DNA of 64,000 nt. Source: CAYGYG01 sp964354155 (GTDB lineage Bacteria > Hydrothermota > Tepidihabitantia > SM23-42 > CAYGYG01). Positions 23,801-29,210 of the stretch are shown here, piece by piece (positions within the stretch are counted from its first letter, which is position 1; each line of letters opens with the position of its first letter). Below the pieces are notes generated by a model, which saw nothing but the letters and a program-made list of their open reading frames with translations, was not told the DNA's origin and did not search any database. The position numbers and the translations under genes are program-made. The DNA lies in contig CAYGYG010000003.1 of assembly GCA_964354155.1 (NCBI GenBank), positions 1 through 64,000 of the forward strand, read 5' to 3'.

Positions 23801-24843
23801 AACCTCTCCCTAAAGATGAAAAGAAGGACGGAGAAAACGTTTTCCCGGAATTTGAAAAAGGCATTTATGTATCAGTTCTAAATATCGCCAAGCCTCAGGC
23901 TGAAAACATACTTGCATTCTATATACTGGGGAAATGCTATTCTCTGCTTGATCATTATGACCACGCAGCACAGGCTTTCCGGACAGGTCTATCAATTTCG
24001 CCAAATACGCAACTGGGCAAAGAATGTATACCTGCAGTAATTCGCAAATTACTAGATATAATCGTGCCTGAAGGAGATGCTAAGGAAATTGAAAAGCTAA
24101 TTACTGATTGTTTCTTTCTTGATTTACACCAGATAGCTTTGCCACCAGGGCTTGACTATAGAACCTATATTACTATCTGCGTGTTTTCTAAGATAGATAG
24201 CGTAATAGCTGAGTTGGATGGTGAGCAACAAGAAAACGTCACAGGTCTATTGAGCAAAGTACGGAAAACACTATCAGTCTCTAGCCTTGAACAGGCCGAA
24301 TGGTGGTTGAGCGAATTAGATGATAGGCTGGCTCGAATTGGCGAGAGATTTTACAAACAGGAAGAAGATAAGAGAAGCGTCTGGAAAACAGCTTTTGACA
24401 ATGCGCTTCAAGTAGATAATCATAGGATTATCATTGAAGCTGGCTATCGATTGGGTTTCAGCTACTTTAGGCTCTTCAGAATCAAAGACTTGGCAGATAT
24501 GCAGTTTAGTATTTTAAAATCGATATTAGCCCTGAATAAGAATTTTATACACGTTGAAAAAATAGGGCAGGACATGTTCAAATTCTGGCAATCCGTGGAG
24601 TGGCGTAGATTATATGACAGTGACTCAAAGGCGAAACAGGCATTATTAGATGGTGCAAAAGCTCTTAAAAATGCCGGACTTTCACCCCAAGAGGCTGGGC
24701 CCATTATGATATTGCTTATTTCAAGCATTTACGAATATAGAGGCAATGCTACGGACTGGGCTGTGTCAAAAGTTGAGAAAACGGGTACTAGGTCTAAACT
24801 TTCAAATGAATTGATGAAAAGAATAGATTTATATTTTCAATGA
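20821..24843 (+). CDS. Giant PD-(D/E)XK-STAND NTPase-TPR defence protein (Avs-like architecture)
   Basis: 1340 residues in three parts. Residues about 20-80 look like an Mrr/PD-(D/E)XK nuclease: KGTPDLI (D56) and QIAVECSTQKK (E70 and downstream polar residues). A P-loop NTPase follows with Walker A GVPKIGKTS (about 267-275) and Walker B AIYVIDNAEL (about 350-359), then a winged-helix-like region. From about residue 600 to the end the protein is helical, with at least one clear TPR (about 1029-1062, ILAFYILGKCYSLLDHYDHA). This is the layout of STAND immune sensors such as Avs proteins: effector, oligomerisation switch, sensor. The phage trigger is unknown. It is AT-rich compared with the core genes. 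Confidence 0.8.
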   Translation: MRNELIVEISDVLKAMDDGVFQDFCGDFLPLYDISYKGLVRHGTTVEGKTRKGTPDLIKTSANGKQIAVECSTQKKYWHAPKAKEKFAKWKPCIDINKCISCLKYLNEIVLCSSQEIPTNMPNVKADLLSYAKERTNAKTSLLCCVNIENYIADNVEMPEMQNLLKTYLPSVYSRIASLKNGQRYQLVLELWRETLVPLVDFVRIIEEATNKFINIKEAKTYALERISELKSHFEREGLPKQGDIVRQLGSAFRLKDPKGSIYCFLGVPKIGKTSLVVQCAANWQSKKYIIHWFDCPVTECETKTLVGDVLRSLWASFLAPVEATQLADGRINVESIDIGTLKYNVNSPAIYVIDNAELLSEEVLKSLCTTLAKLKSLNLLTQIGVIFISNKCLKHLCPAISNEFPSPAWNREELEEFLLTRLEDSTYYQSGSFLDALMTKSGGHPLIALALTKRFPSVEGLLLSTFKLPSLADEDLTADVKRLLFDDILAKDMDSLSYVLRLSPLTFKADEKIMHVIKNKIDPVISKPFSLVLDKLYGTVIEGDKRTGYNVSFVYREVARSQLSLQEQQLILDVVSTELLTPIGKVLDADKITKGVFCALLADKHEKVFYWTTTLLLSAIKNSLPMIQMRAIVERLELFGYIRVPEEPKLLLMYYIMLHLMASVYSRIGYDDKAFELLDKIKATTIECDDKNLRESLRDLTEGAAVYKATVIATKSPLEAIEILSKTELSRIRKSSFFAQPTRDFLKMLFAQAPIRKIPTCFVSKVIDSIDPNDERDVSSVIHMSLDLAARANSEKVNPKEVINLLSAKNDIVEVLRVTFNAQSALETREPKRALDFIEQAIGMLQKRHTWGNTIENIIRLVQGDAYYSLKGNDKAKTSYLRCIECCGDEVGSFEYAWASFRIGLLSDNAADAENFFKQSSSACELLEYDDLYARSEGERGVVLMQMDQPLEFVRIADSLLRRYYIDKKDKYGPTVTIMVAHLGRLKCMIEKKPLPKDEKKDGENVFPEFEKGIYVSVLNIAKPQAENILAFYILGKCYSLLDHYDHAAQAFRTGLSISPNTQLGKECIPAVIRKLLDIIVPEGDAKEIEKLITDCFFLDLHQIALPPGLDYRTYITICVFSKIDSVIAELDGEQQENVTGLLSKVRKTLSVSSLEQAEWWLSELDDRLARIGERFYKQEEDKRSVWKTAFDNALQVDNHRIIIEAGYRLGFSYFRLFRIKDLADMQFSILKSILALNKNFIHVEKIGQDMFKFWQSVEWRRLYDSDSKAKQALLDGAKALKNAGLSPQEAGPIMILLISSIYEYRGNATDWAVSKVEKTGTRSKLSNELMKRIDLYFQ

Positions 24844-24879
24844 TGTTTAATAAAGTGTGGAATTGAAAAGGTGTCACCT

Positions 24880-25662
24880 GTGAAAAAATTGCGACATATT
24901 GAAAAGTTCGAAGTATGTGCATTATGTGATTCTGATAAAGGACTGTCTCAGAGTCATATCATTCCCAAATTTGTTATTAAATGGTTCAAAGATACTAGTC
25001 CAAGTGGTTATTTAAGGCATGGTAAGAATGTGAATATCAGACAACAGGATGGCCAGAAAGTAAAACTCCTCTGTTCAAAATGTGAAAATAACTTTAGTCA
25101 GTCGGAAAGAATGTTTGCGCAGAAAGTTTTCTTACCGTTCCATAAAAACGAACTAGTAACAATTGAATATAATGAGTGGCTTTACAAATATGTTATTTCG
25201 ATTTCGTGGCGAGTATTGAAATGCTTTGAAGACGAAGCAACTAAAGAATGCTATTCTGCAATGGACGTTTGGTCTAATTATTTGACCGATAGTGTGAACG
25301 AAAAGGATTTAGATCGGTTTGAACATCACCTTATATTTTTACGCCCTCTTGATATTGAAAGAAATGATAAGCCGAAGGTAAAGAACATGAATAAGTATCT
25401 TATAAGAGCTATAGACGCTATTCCAGTGTTCGGGTGTGATACACTTGTAGTTTATATCAAAATGTGTCGAATTGTTTTGTTGTCATTACTCAATATTCCT
25501 ACTGATAAGTTTCTCAACACAAAGATTCAAAGAGGGAATGGGGTCTTAACAACTAAACAGATGATTAGTGATCCTGCGTTTTTTGAACTCTTAGAGGAGA
25601 GAGCTGAAAGGGTTAATGAAATGTATAAAAATATGACTAAAAAGCAAAGAAGAGAATTTTAG
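24880..25662 (+). CDS. HNH-type nuclease-like protein
   Basis: 260 residues from the GTG at 24880, which has AAGGTG 6 nt upstream; GTG 24871 is the alternative. The N-terminus has CALC (13-16), then SHIIPKF (25-31) and CSKCENNFSQSE (65-76), the spacing of a treble-clef HNH fold in which H26 and the asparagine after the second CxxC would be catalytic. The C-terminal 180 residues are helical and unrecognised. It follows the STAND gene by 36 nt and is the last gene of the operon. It may be an additional effector. Confidence 0.7.
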   Translation: MKKLRHIEKFEVCALCDSDKGLSQSHIIPKFVIKWFKDTSPSGYLRHGKNVNIRQQDGQKVKLLCSKCENNFSQSERMFAQKVFLPFHKNELVTIEYNEWLYKYVISISWRVLKCFEDEATKECYSAMDVWSNYLTDSVNEKDLDRFEHHLIFLRPLDIERNDKPKVKNMNKYLIRAIDAIPVFGCDTLVVYIKMCRIVLLSLLNIPTDKFLNTKIQRGNGVLTTKQMISDPAFFELLEERAERVNEMYKNMTKKQRREF

Positions 25663-25789
25663 CTACTGCTAAAGATAACCTGAATAGCTTTTTTGATTCT
25701 GGGTGGTTCCGTGCACATGAGGAAGGTCGTAAACTAGACAAACATAAATGAATCTAACAAAAGAGAAAAACTCCTCATTACATTCGGCT
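25663..25789. other. Non-coding stretch after the defence operon
   Basis: The whole gap 25663-26080 carries no gene. Just after the HNH stop, TAGCT...AGCTTTTTTG suggests a weak terminator near 25661-25695. The remainder is AT-rich and leads into the repeat cluster described next. Confidence 0.3.
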
Positions 25790-26006
25790 GATTACGGTGA
25801 TAGAACGGCGGATGACGGTGATGCTTCGCAACGATGGCAGTGATTTACAAAATATGATTATAGTGATGAACAGAACATCAGGGCAATATTCGCCATGACA
25901 TCCGCATTAATGCTTGAAGCTGAAAAGAAAATCACAAGAAAGAAATCCAAGGTTTATAGATGTCATAAACCTTCGATTACGGCGATTTGAGTGAGATTAC
26001 AGTGAT
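25790..26006 (+). repeat. GATTACGGTGAT repeat cluster 2
   Basis: Six 12-mers: GATTACGGTGAT (25790), GATGACGGTGAT (25811), GATGGCAGTGAT (25833), GATTATAGTGAT (25856), then GATTACGGCGAT (25975) and GATTACAGTGAT (25995). Spacings are 21, 22, 23 and, after a gap, 20 bp, about two helical turns. The unique sequence between copies differs, so this is not a CRISPR array or a simple tandem repeat. Confidence 0.75.
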
Positions 26007-26080
26007 AATCAAGCCCTGGTTGGTTTTGCCAAAATCGTCGATGGATATATTGTGAAAATGGATCATTTGTTGAGGCAGAT

Positions 26081-26896
26081 ATGATTCAAGCCTACGAAAT
26101 TCTAGCTTGTCCACTGTGCAAGAAGCCTTTGAGCGAGCATCTTGAGTGTCTCACGTGTGGTGAAAAATATGCTTTTACAAATGGACTGTACATTATGATA
26201 AACAGGAGAGTTTCAGCAAAGGAATGGAAATGGAATTCCAGTGTATTTACCGAAGGGAAGATGGCGAAAGTAAGCGAGGAATACAGAAGCTATATCAATG
26301 AAGAAACGAAGAGTGCTGAGAAGGATTGGTGGGATAGAATCGAAGACTATCTGTCTCATTTTCACGGTACAGTGATCGATGTTGCAACTGGTTTAGGCAG
26401 CCTATTTGAAAAACTCATGGGATCCGGAAGCGATTTTCTGCCTATTGCCACAGATGTTGATCCAAACGTGCTCCTCTGGACAACAAGTAAGATGAGAAGA
26501 CTGCATCAGAGAGAATTCATTGGAGTAGCCACCGATGCTAAATATTTGGCATTTAGAGACAATATCGCGGATTATGTAACTGCCTGTGCCGGTTTCAATA
26601 ATATACCCCAGGCAGAACTTGCTTTCGAGGAAGCATATCGCGTGCTAAAGAAACACGGCAAACTGGTATTTATGCATACCTTTGTAGAAGAAGGCAGTCC
26701 CTCTGGAATATTGGCAGAGCAACATGGTATCGGAATATTCAATGAGAAGAAGCTCAACGAAGTTCTAGCAAGAATAGGCTTCAGAAAGATCAAATCAGAA
26801 ACTGTTTCGTCGGCAATCTGGGCACAAAATCCGATGGATTTGCTGCCGGTCGCCGGGGATGAACAATGCTTTGCCATTATACATGCAGTGAAATGA
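26081..26896 (+). CDS. SAM-dependent methyltransferase with zinc ribbon
   Basis: 271 residues. The N-terminus carries a Trm112/RlmA-like zinc ribbon (CPLC at 10-13, CLTC at 23-26). A class I Rossmann methyltransferase follows: motif I VIDVATGLG (about 97-105), an acidic post-I strand (ATDVDPNV), and FEEAYRVLKKHGKLVF typical of UbiE/RlmA-type enzymes. The substrate may be rRNA, a small molecule or a modified base; the sequence does not say. It stands alone between repeat clusters, so it may be cargo of the accessory region rather than part of the defence operon. A TGAGG site lies upstream. Confidence 0.78.
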   Translation: MIQAYEILACPLCKKPLSEHLECLTCGEKYAFTNGLYIMINRRVSAKEWKWNSSVFTEGKMAKVSEEYRSYINEETKSAEKDWWDRIEDYLSHFHGTVIDVATGLGSLFEKLMGSGSDFLPIATDVDPNVLLWTTSKMRRLHQREFIGVATDAKYLAFRDNIADYVTACAGFNNIPQAELAFEEAYRVLKKHGKLVFMHTFVEEGSPSGILAEQHGIGIFNEKKLNEVLARIGFRKIKSETVSSAIWAQNPMDLLPVAGDEQCFAIIHAVK

Positions 26897-26972
26897 TGTT
26901 GACTGGGAGAATCTTGGGTGTCGTCTATGAAAGAACTGGCCAGTTGCGGGGACGCAATACTTCCTTCGGATT

Positions 26973-27006
26973 GATTACGGTGATTAACATAAACGATTAC
27001 AATGAT
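26973..27006 (+). repeat. GATTACGGTGAT repeat cluster 3
   Basis: GATTACGGTGAT (26973-26984) and GATTACAATGAT (26995-27006), 22 bp apart, directly after the methyltransferase gene. Confidence 0.7.
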
Positions 27007-27162
27007 TGAAATCAATCGACCCCGTTAGGAAAAAATACTGATTTAATCGCCACGGTGAGGATGACTGTTTGAGCCGCCAAAGATTCAATGTCACAGTCAG
27101 TGTAGGATGGTGGAGGATGATGTTCTTTAAACGGGGGTGACTTAGACCGTTTATCCATAATC

Positions 27163-27195
27163 ATCACTGCAATCTATTCAGCTATCTCCGTAATC
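27163..27195 (-). repeat. GATTACGGTGAT repeat cluster 4
   Basis: On the minus strand GATTGCAGTGAT (27163-27174) and GATTACGGAGAT (27184-27195), 21 bp apart and opposite in orientation to clusters 2 and 3. The stretch 27007-27162 between clusters shows no gene. Confidence 0.65.
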
Positions 27196-27219
27196 AGGGT
27201 GACGATTCTTTGGATCACC

Positions 27220-27267
27220 AAAAAACAACCCGACCGCAGCAATTAAGCCGCGATCGGGAGGGGGAGT
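27220..27267 (-). ncRNA. Very short terminated transcript, about 48 nt
   Basis: Downstream of the perfect promoter, the predicted RNA begins with a pyrimidine-rich segment (AACUCCCCCUCCC) and then forms a 9-bp hairpin (27250-27258 with 27229-27237, one mismatch) followed by UUGUUUUUU. No ORF fits. The CCCUCCC stretch could pair with Shine-Dalgarno sequences, suggesting an anti-ribosome-binding small RNA. It could instead be a decoy or abortive unit. Confidence 0.6.
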
Positions 27268-27273
27268 TGAGCG

Positions 27274-27301
27274 ATTATACATAACCAAGGTTAATTGTCA
27301 A
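27274..27301 (-). promoter_or_regulatory. Perfect consensus promoter
   Basis: On the minus strand TTGACA (27296-27301), 16 bp, TATAAT (27274-27279). It is one of three exact consensus promoters in the window. Transcription should start near 27267 and run into the terminator 10 nt later. Confidence 0.85.
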
Positions 27302-27557
27302 ATACTTTTGGGGCGATTTCTGCCTAAGAAACGGCTCAAATCCTGCGCCCCTGCGCCCGGCAGGTTCAAACGACATCTCTTGAACACCTTTCCCCGGGTA
27401 TCGCTTATGTCAGGGGGTAATATCCCGGGGAACCGACGCCTGTCAAAAGCCCGTTCCCAAGCCCGTAGGCGCATTCCTGCAAACCCTCATCCGTTTTGCC
27501 TATCCGCGAAATCGACGCAAGAGCGGCAACGGAAATAGGCTCCGCGGGCATTCTGGC
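27302..27557. other. GC-rich stretch rich in hairpins
   Basis: Contains a 9-bp perfect stem (27390-27398 with 27424-27432, arm TTCCCCGGG), a 6-bp stem (27364-27369 with 27380-27385) and a CCTATCCG/CGG...ATAGG pairing near 27508-27540. A structured RNA is possible on either strand. I looked for tmRNA, RNase P, SRP and 6S signatures and saw none. The plus-strand ORF at 27308-27538 is not convincing. Confidence 0.35.
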
Positions 27558-27782
27558 ATGATTCTTCGCCTTCCTGCAGCATTAGCGGTATTTTCTCTGG
27601 CCGGGCTCACTATATATGGGTGTACCTCCTTTGAGGGCGAACGGGCTTTTCTGGGGAGGGCAGGCTTCCCCTCGAAGCCTCAGCAGGAAATCGCCCCAAT
27701 CAGGACCTGGGGGGCACACGACATCCCCCGTCCCCGGCACTGTGCCAACAATTCATTGACAGAGTTGAATTGGGGAGTATGA
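27558..27782 (+). CDS. Doubtful small lipoprotein-like ORF
   Basis: 74 residues. The N-terminus MILRLPAALAVFSLAGLTIY followed by GC looks like a lipoprotein signal with a lipobox, but no Shine-Dalgarno is present and the rest is low-complexity. Its 3' part runs through the GC-rich repeat at 27709 and the promoter of the next gene, which argues against it. Confidence 0.25.
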   Translation: MILRLPAALAVFSLAGLTIYGCTSFEGERAFLGRAGFPSKPQQEIAPIRTWGAHDIPRPRHCANNSLTELNWGV

Positions 27783-27783
27783 T
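27756..27783 (+). promoter_or_regulatory. Promoter of the 27804 gene
   Basis: TTGACA at 27756-27761, 16 bp, TATGAT at 27778-27783. The ATG is 20 nt further on with GAAGGAGG in between. Confidence 0.75.
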
Positions 27784-27803
27784 TGATTCAGAAGGAGGCA
27801 TAG

Positions 27804-28346
27804 ATGAGATTGATTATTCTCTTCTTGTGCTCATGTCTTGTGATCGCAAATGCCGATCCGGTTACAGTCGATTGGCTTAGAAAGCTGATTGCAGAAGACC
27901 ATATCAGCAACTACTCGAAACTCAAGATGCCTAAGAATATGACCCAGTATAAGAACAAACTAATTCAAGCCTATTGGGACGGGCATAAGATCGGACACCA
28001 CGCGGGCTATCAGCAAGCTATAGATCGAGTCCAGTCCATAATTGACAGTTCGTTCAATGATGTCGGAATGAAGGTTTGCTGGGGAAACGAGGATTCGTTA
28101 AGATGGACATTGAGTTATGATGCGCACGATAACGTTGCGGTCCAATATTGGATAGAGTATGCTGCGAGACTTGAGCGTATAATCAAATTGTATAGAATCC
28201 AAGACGACTACAACGCCAGAAACTCAACGCAAGCTCTACAAAACATTGCCACCGAACTAAGACAAATGAACTATGACCGAAGACAAGAACGCTATGACGC
28301 TGAAATTGAGAAGATTAACGAAAGAATCAGAAAAATGTTTGAATGA
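27804..28346 (+). CDS. Secreted hypothetical protein
   Basis: 180 residues. Residues 1-17 form a signal peptide (MRLIILFLCSCLVIANA). The mature protein is predicted all-helical, with a glycine/histidine segment (GHKIGHHAGYQQAID) near residues 60-75 and a charged coiled-coil C-terminus. I do not recognise a family. GAAGGAGG lies 5 nt before the ATG and a good promoter lies just upstream, so it is a single-gene transcription unit. It is cargo of the accessory region. Confidence 0.7.
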   Translation: MRLIILFLCSCLVIANADPVTVDWLRKLIAEDHISNYSKLKMPKNMTQYKNKLIQAYWDGHKIGHHAGYQQAIDRVQSIIDSSFNDVGMKVCWGNEDSLRWTLSYDAHDNVAVQYWIEYAARLERIIKLYRIQDDYNARNSTQALQNIATELRQMNYDRRQERYDAEIEKINERIRKMFE

Positions 28347-28486
28347 AGGAACCATGGACATTTCAACACGAGGTCACCGTCCTCTTCTGAGCGACCGTTG
28401 ACCCCCTGATCTTTACTACGCAGACCAGACAATAGGCACCTTGCTATCTGACCCGGGGGGCACACGAATACCCCGCCACCCCTCCG

Positions 28487-28514
28487 GTGCCATTTTAGTG
28501 CCAACTTTGTGCCA
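28487..28514 (-). repeat. Three GTGCCA copies spaced 11 bp (module A)
   Basis: GTGCCA at 28487, 28498 and 28509, exactly 11 bp apart, about 120 bp from the tRNA-Phe fragment at 28636-28673. On the minus strand each reads TGGCAC. Phased short repeats beside a tRNA end are typical of tyrosine-recombinase arm sites. Confidence 0.6.
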
Positions 28515-28635
28515 AAACACTCGGCAATAGACCAAAATTCACAGCAATAGCCGAATGGTGCAGATGGTCTTCTACGTGGCTCTTATGCGACTTTTGTGGC
28601 TATTATGAGGAGATCGGGAAGTGGGCCTTTTTGGA

Positions 28636-28673
28636 TTTTCAGCCCGGTGCTCTACCAACTGAGCTACTCTGGC
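28636..28673 (-). pseudogene. Truncated tRNA-Phe(GAA), 5' half only, copy A
   Basis: On the minus strand 28673 to 28636 reads as a tRNA acceptor strand (GCCAGAG), a full D arm (GCTCAGTTGGTAGAGC), the 5' side of the anticodon stem (CCGGG) and the loop CTGAAAA with anticodon GAA. After the loop only TCC would fit; the 3' half, T arm and acceptor end are missing. It ends where integrases often cut tRNA genes. The region upstream resembles that of copy B. Confidence 0.75.
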
Positions 28674-28778
28674 AGGCCAGATATTCTGGTCGATCAGCCA
28701 GAAGAGTAGATATGGGATTCGGAGTCGGGTCTGGAGGTTGACGCTCTGGCTTTTTGGCGGGTGGAAGATGCTGAAGCA

Positions 28779-28804
28779 GGGGTCGGCGGTTTTCCGCCGA
28801 CCCC
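28779..28804. other. Strong hairpin without U tract
   Basis: Perfect 11-bp stem (28779-28789 with 28794-28804, arm GGGGTCGGCGG) with a TTTT loop, lying between the two tRNA fragments. No T run follows on either strand, so it is not a standard terminator. The whole gap 28347-29210 contains no gene apart from the tRNA fragments. Confidence 0.5.
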
Positions 28805-28880
28805 TTGCAGGCACTTGTGCCAGATTTCTCTCAATGCAGCCATTCTCTCACATCGTTCGAGACTTGCACCGAGACCTCGT

Positions 28881-28908
28881 GTGCCAGATTTGTGCCATAT
28901 TTGTGCCA
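28881..28908 (-). repeat. Three GTGCCA copies spaced 11 bp (module B)
   Basis: GTGCCA at 28881, 28892 and 28903, exactly 11 bp apart, about 133 bp from the tRNA fragment at 29041-29078. A further copy at 28817 shares the extended sequence GTGCCAGATTT with the one at 28881. The arrangement repeats that of module A. Confidence 0.65.
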
Positions 28909-29040
28909 AAAACAGACTACATCGTATGGTTATAGACAGATTTCCTTCTAATGGGCAGAATTGTGCGAAATGGCTTCTGTATTGCGTTTACCTGATTTCT
29001 GGCTGTAATCTCAGGAGTTCCTAAAAAAGGCCTTATCGCT

Positions 29041-29078
29041 TTTTCAGTCCGGTGCTCTACCAACTGAGCTACCCTGGC
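29041..29078 (-). pseudogene. Truncated tRNA-Phe(GAA), 5' half only, copy B
   Basis: Minus strand 29078 to 29041: acceptor strand GCCAGGG, D arm identical to copy A, CCGGA and loop CTGAAAA (anticodon GAA). The following bases (AGCGATAAGG) do not restore the anticodon stem and no 3' half is found. A good promoter (29088-29115) still precedes it, so a truncated RNA may be made. Confidence 0.78.
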
Positions 29079-29087
29079 AAGCAGGAT

Positions 29088-29115
29088 ATTCTACTCGGTC
29101 AGCTTGAAAAGTCAA
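29088..29115 (-). promoter_or_regulatory. Promoter in front of tRNA-Phe fragment B
   Basis: Minus strand TTGACT (29110-29115), 16 bp, TAGAAT (29088-29093). The tRNA 5' end is 10 nt further on, as expected for a tRNA promoter. Confidence 0.7.
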
Positions 29116-29171
29116 TAATAAACCGAGAGATACACCGCTTGAACCCGGGACTGAACCAAACCAAGACTTCC

Positions 29172-29199
29172 TTGACATCGACTTCAAAATGGGTACTAT
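29172..29199 (+). promoter_or_regulatory. Promoter of the lipoprotein gene
   Basis: TTGACA at 29172-29177, 16 bp, TACTAT at 29194-29199. The ATG at 29211 is 11 nt after the -10 box, leaving a leader of about 5 nt. Confidence 0.7.
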
Positions 29200-29210
29200 T
29201 GATATCCCCT

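Larger units (their letters stand above)
27709..28467 (+). repeat. Pair of GGGGGGCACACGA repeats flanking a secreted-protein gene
   Basis: GGGGGGCACACGA is exact at 27709-27721 and 28455-28467. Each copy is followed by a CCCC run and then by GTGCCAAC (near 27742 and 28498), so the similarity extends about 45 bp. The gene at 27804-28346 and its promoter lie between the two copies. Confidence 0.6.

Noticed and set aside
25790..26006. Possible CRISPR array
   Set aside because: The repeat is a degenerate 12-mer with about 10-nt intervals; true repeats and spacers are longer and no cas gene is present.
27308..27538. Plus-strand 76-codon ORF
   Set aside because: Low-complexity Arg/Pro/Lys product with no ribosome-binding site, crossing strong hairpins.
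27302..27557. tmRNA, RNase P RNA, SRP RNA or 6S RNA
   Set aside because: The conserved signature segments of these RNAs were not found on either strand.
28636..29078. tRNA-Phe genes interrupted by a group I intron
   Set aside because: No 3' exon was found downstream of either half, and the sequence after the loop shows no intron core.
29052..29210. Longer N-terminus for the lipoprotein
   Set aside because: It would include the promoter at 29172 and lacks a signal peptide; the ATG at 29211 gives a proper lipoprotein signal.
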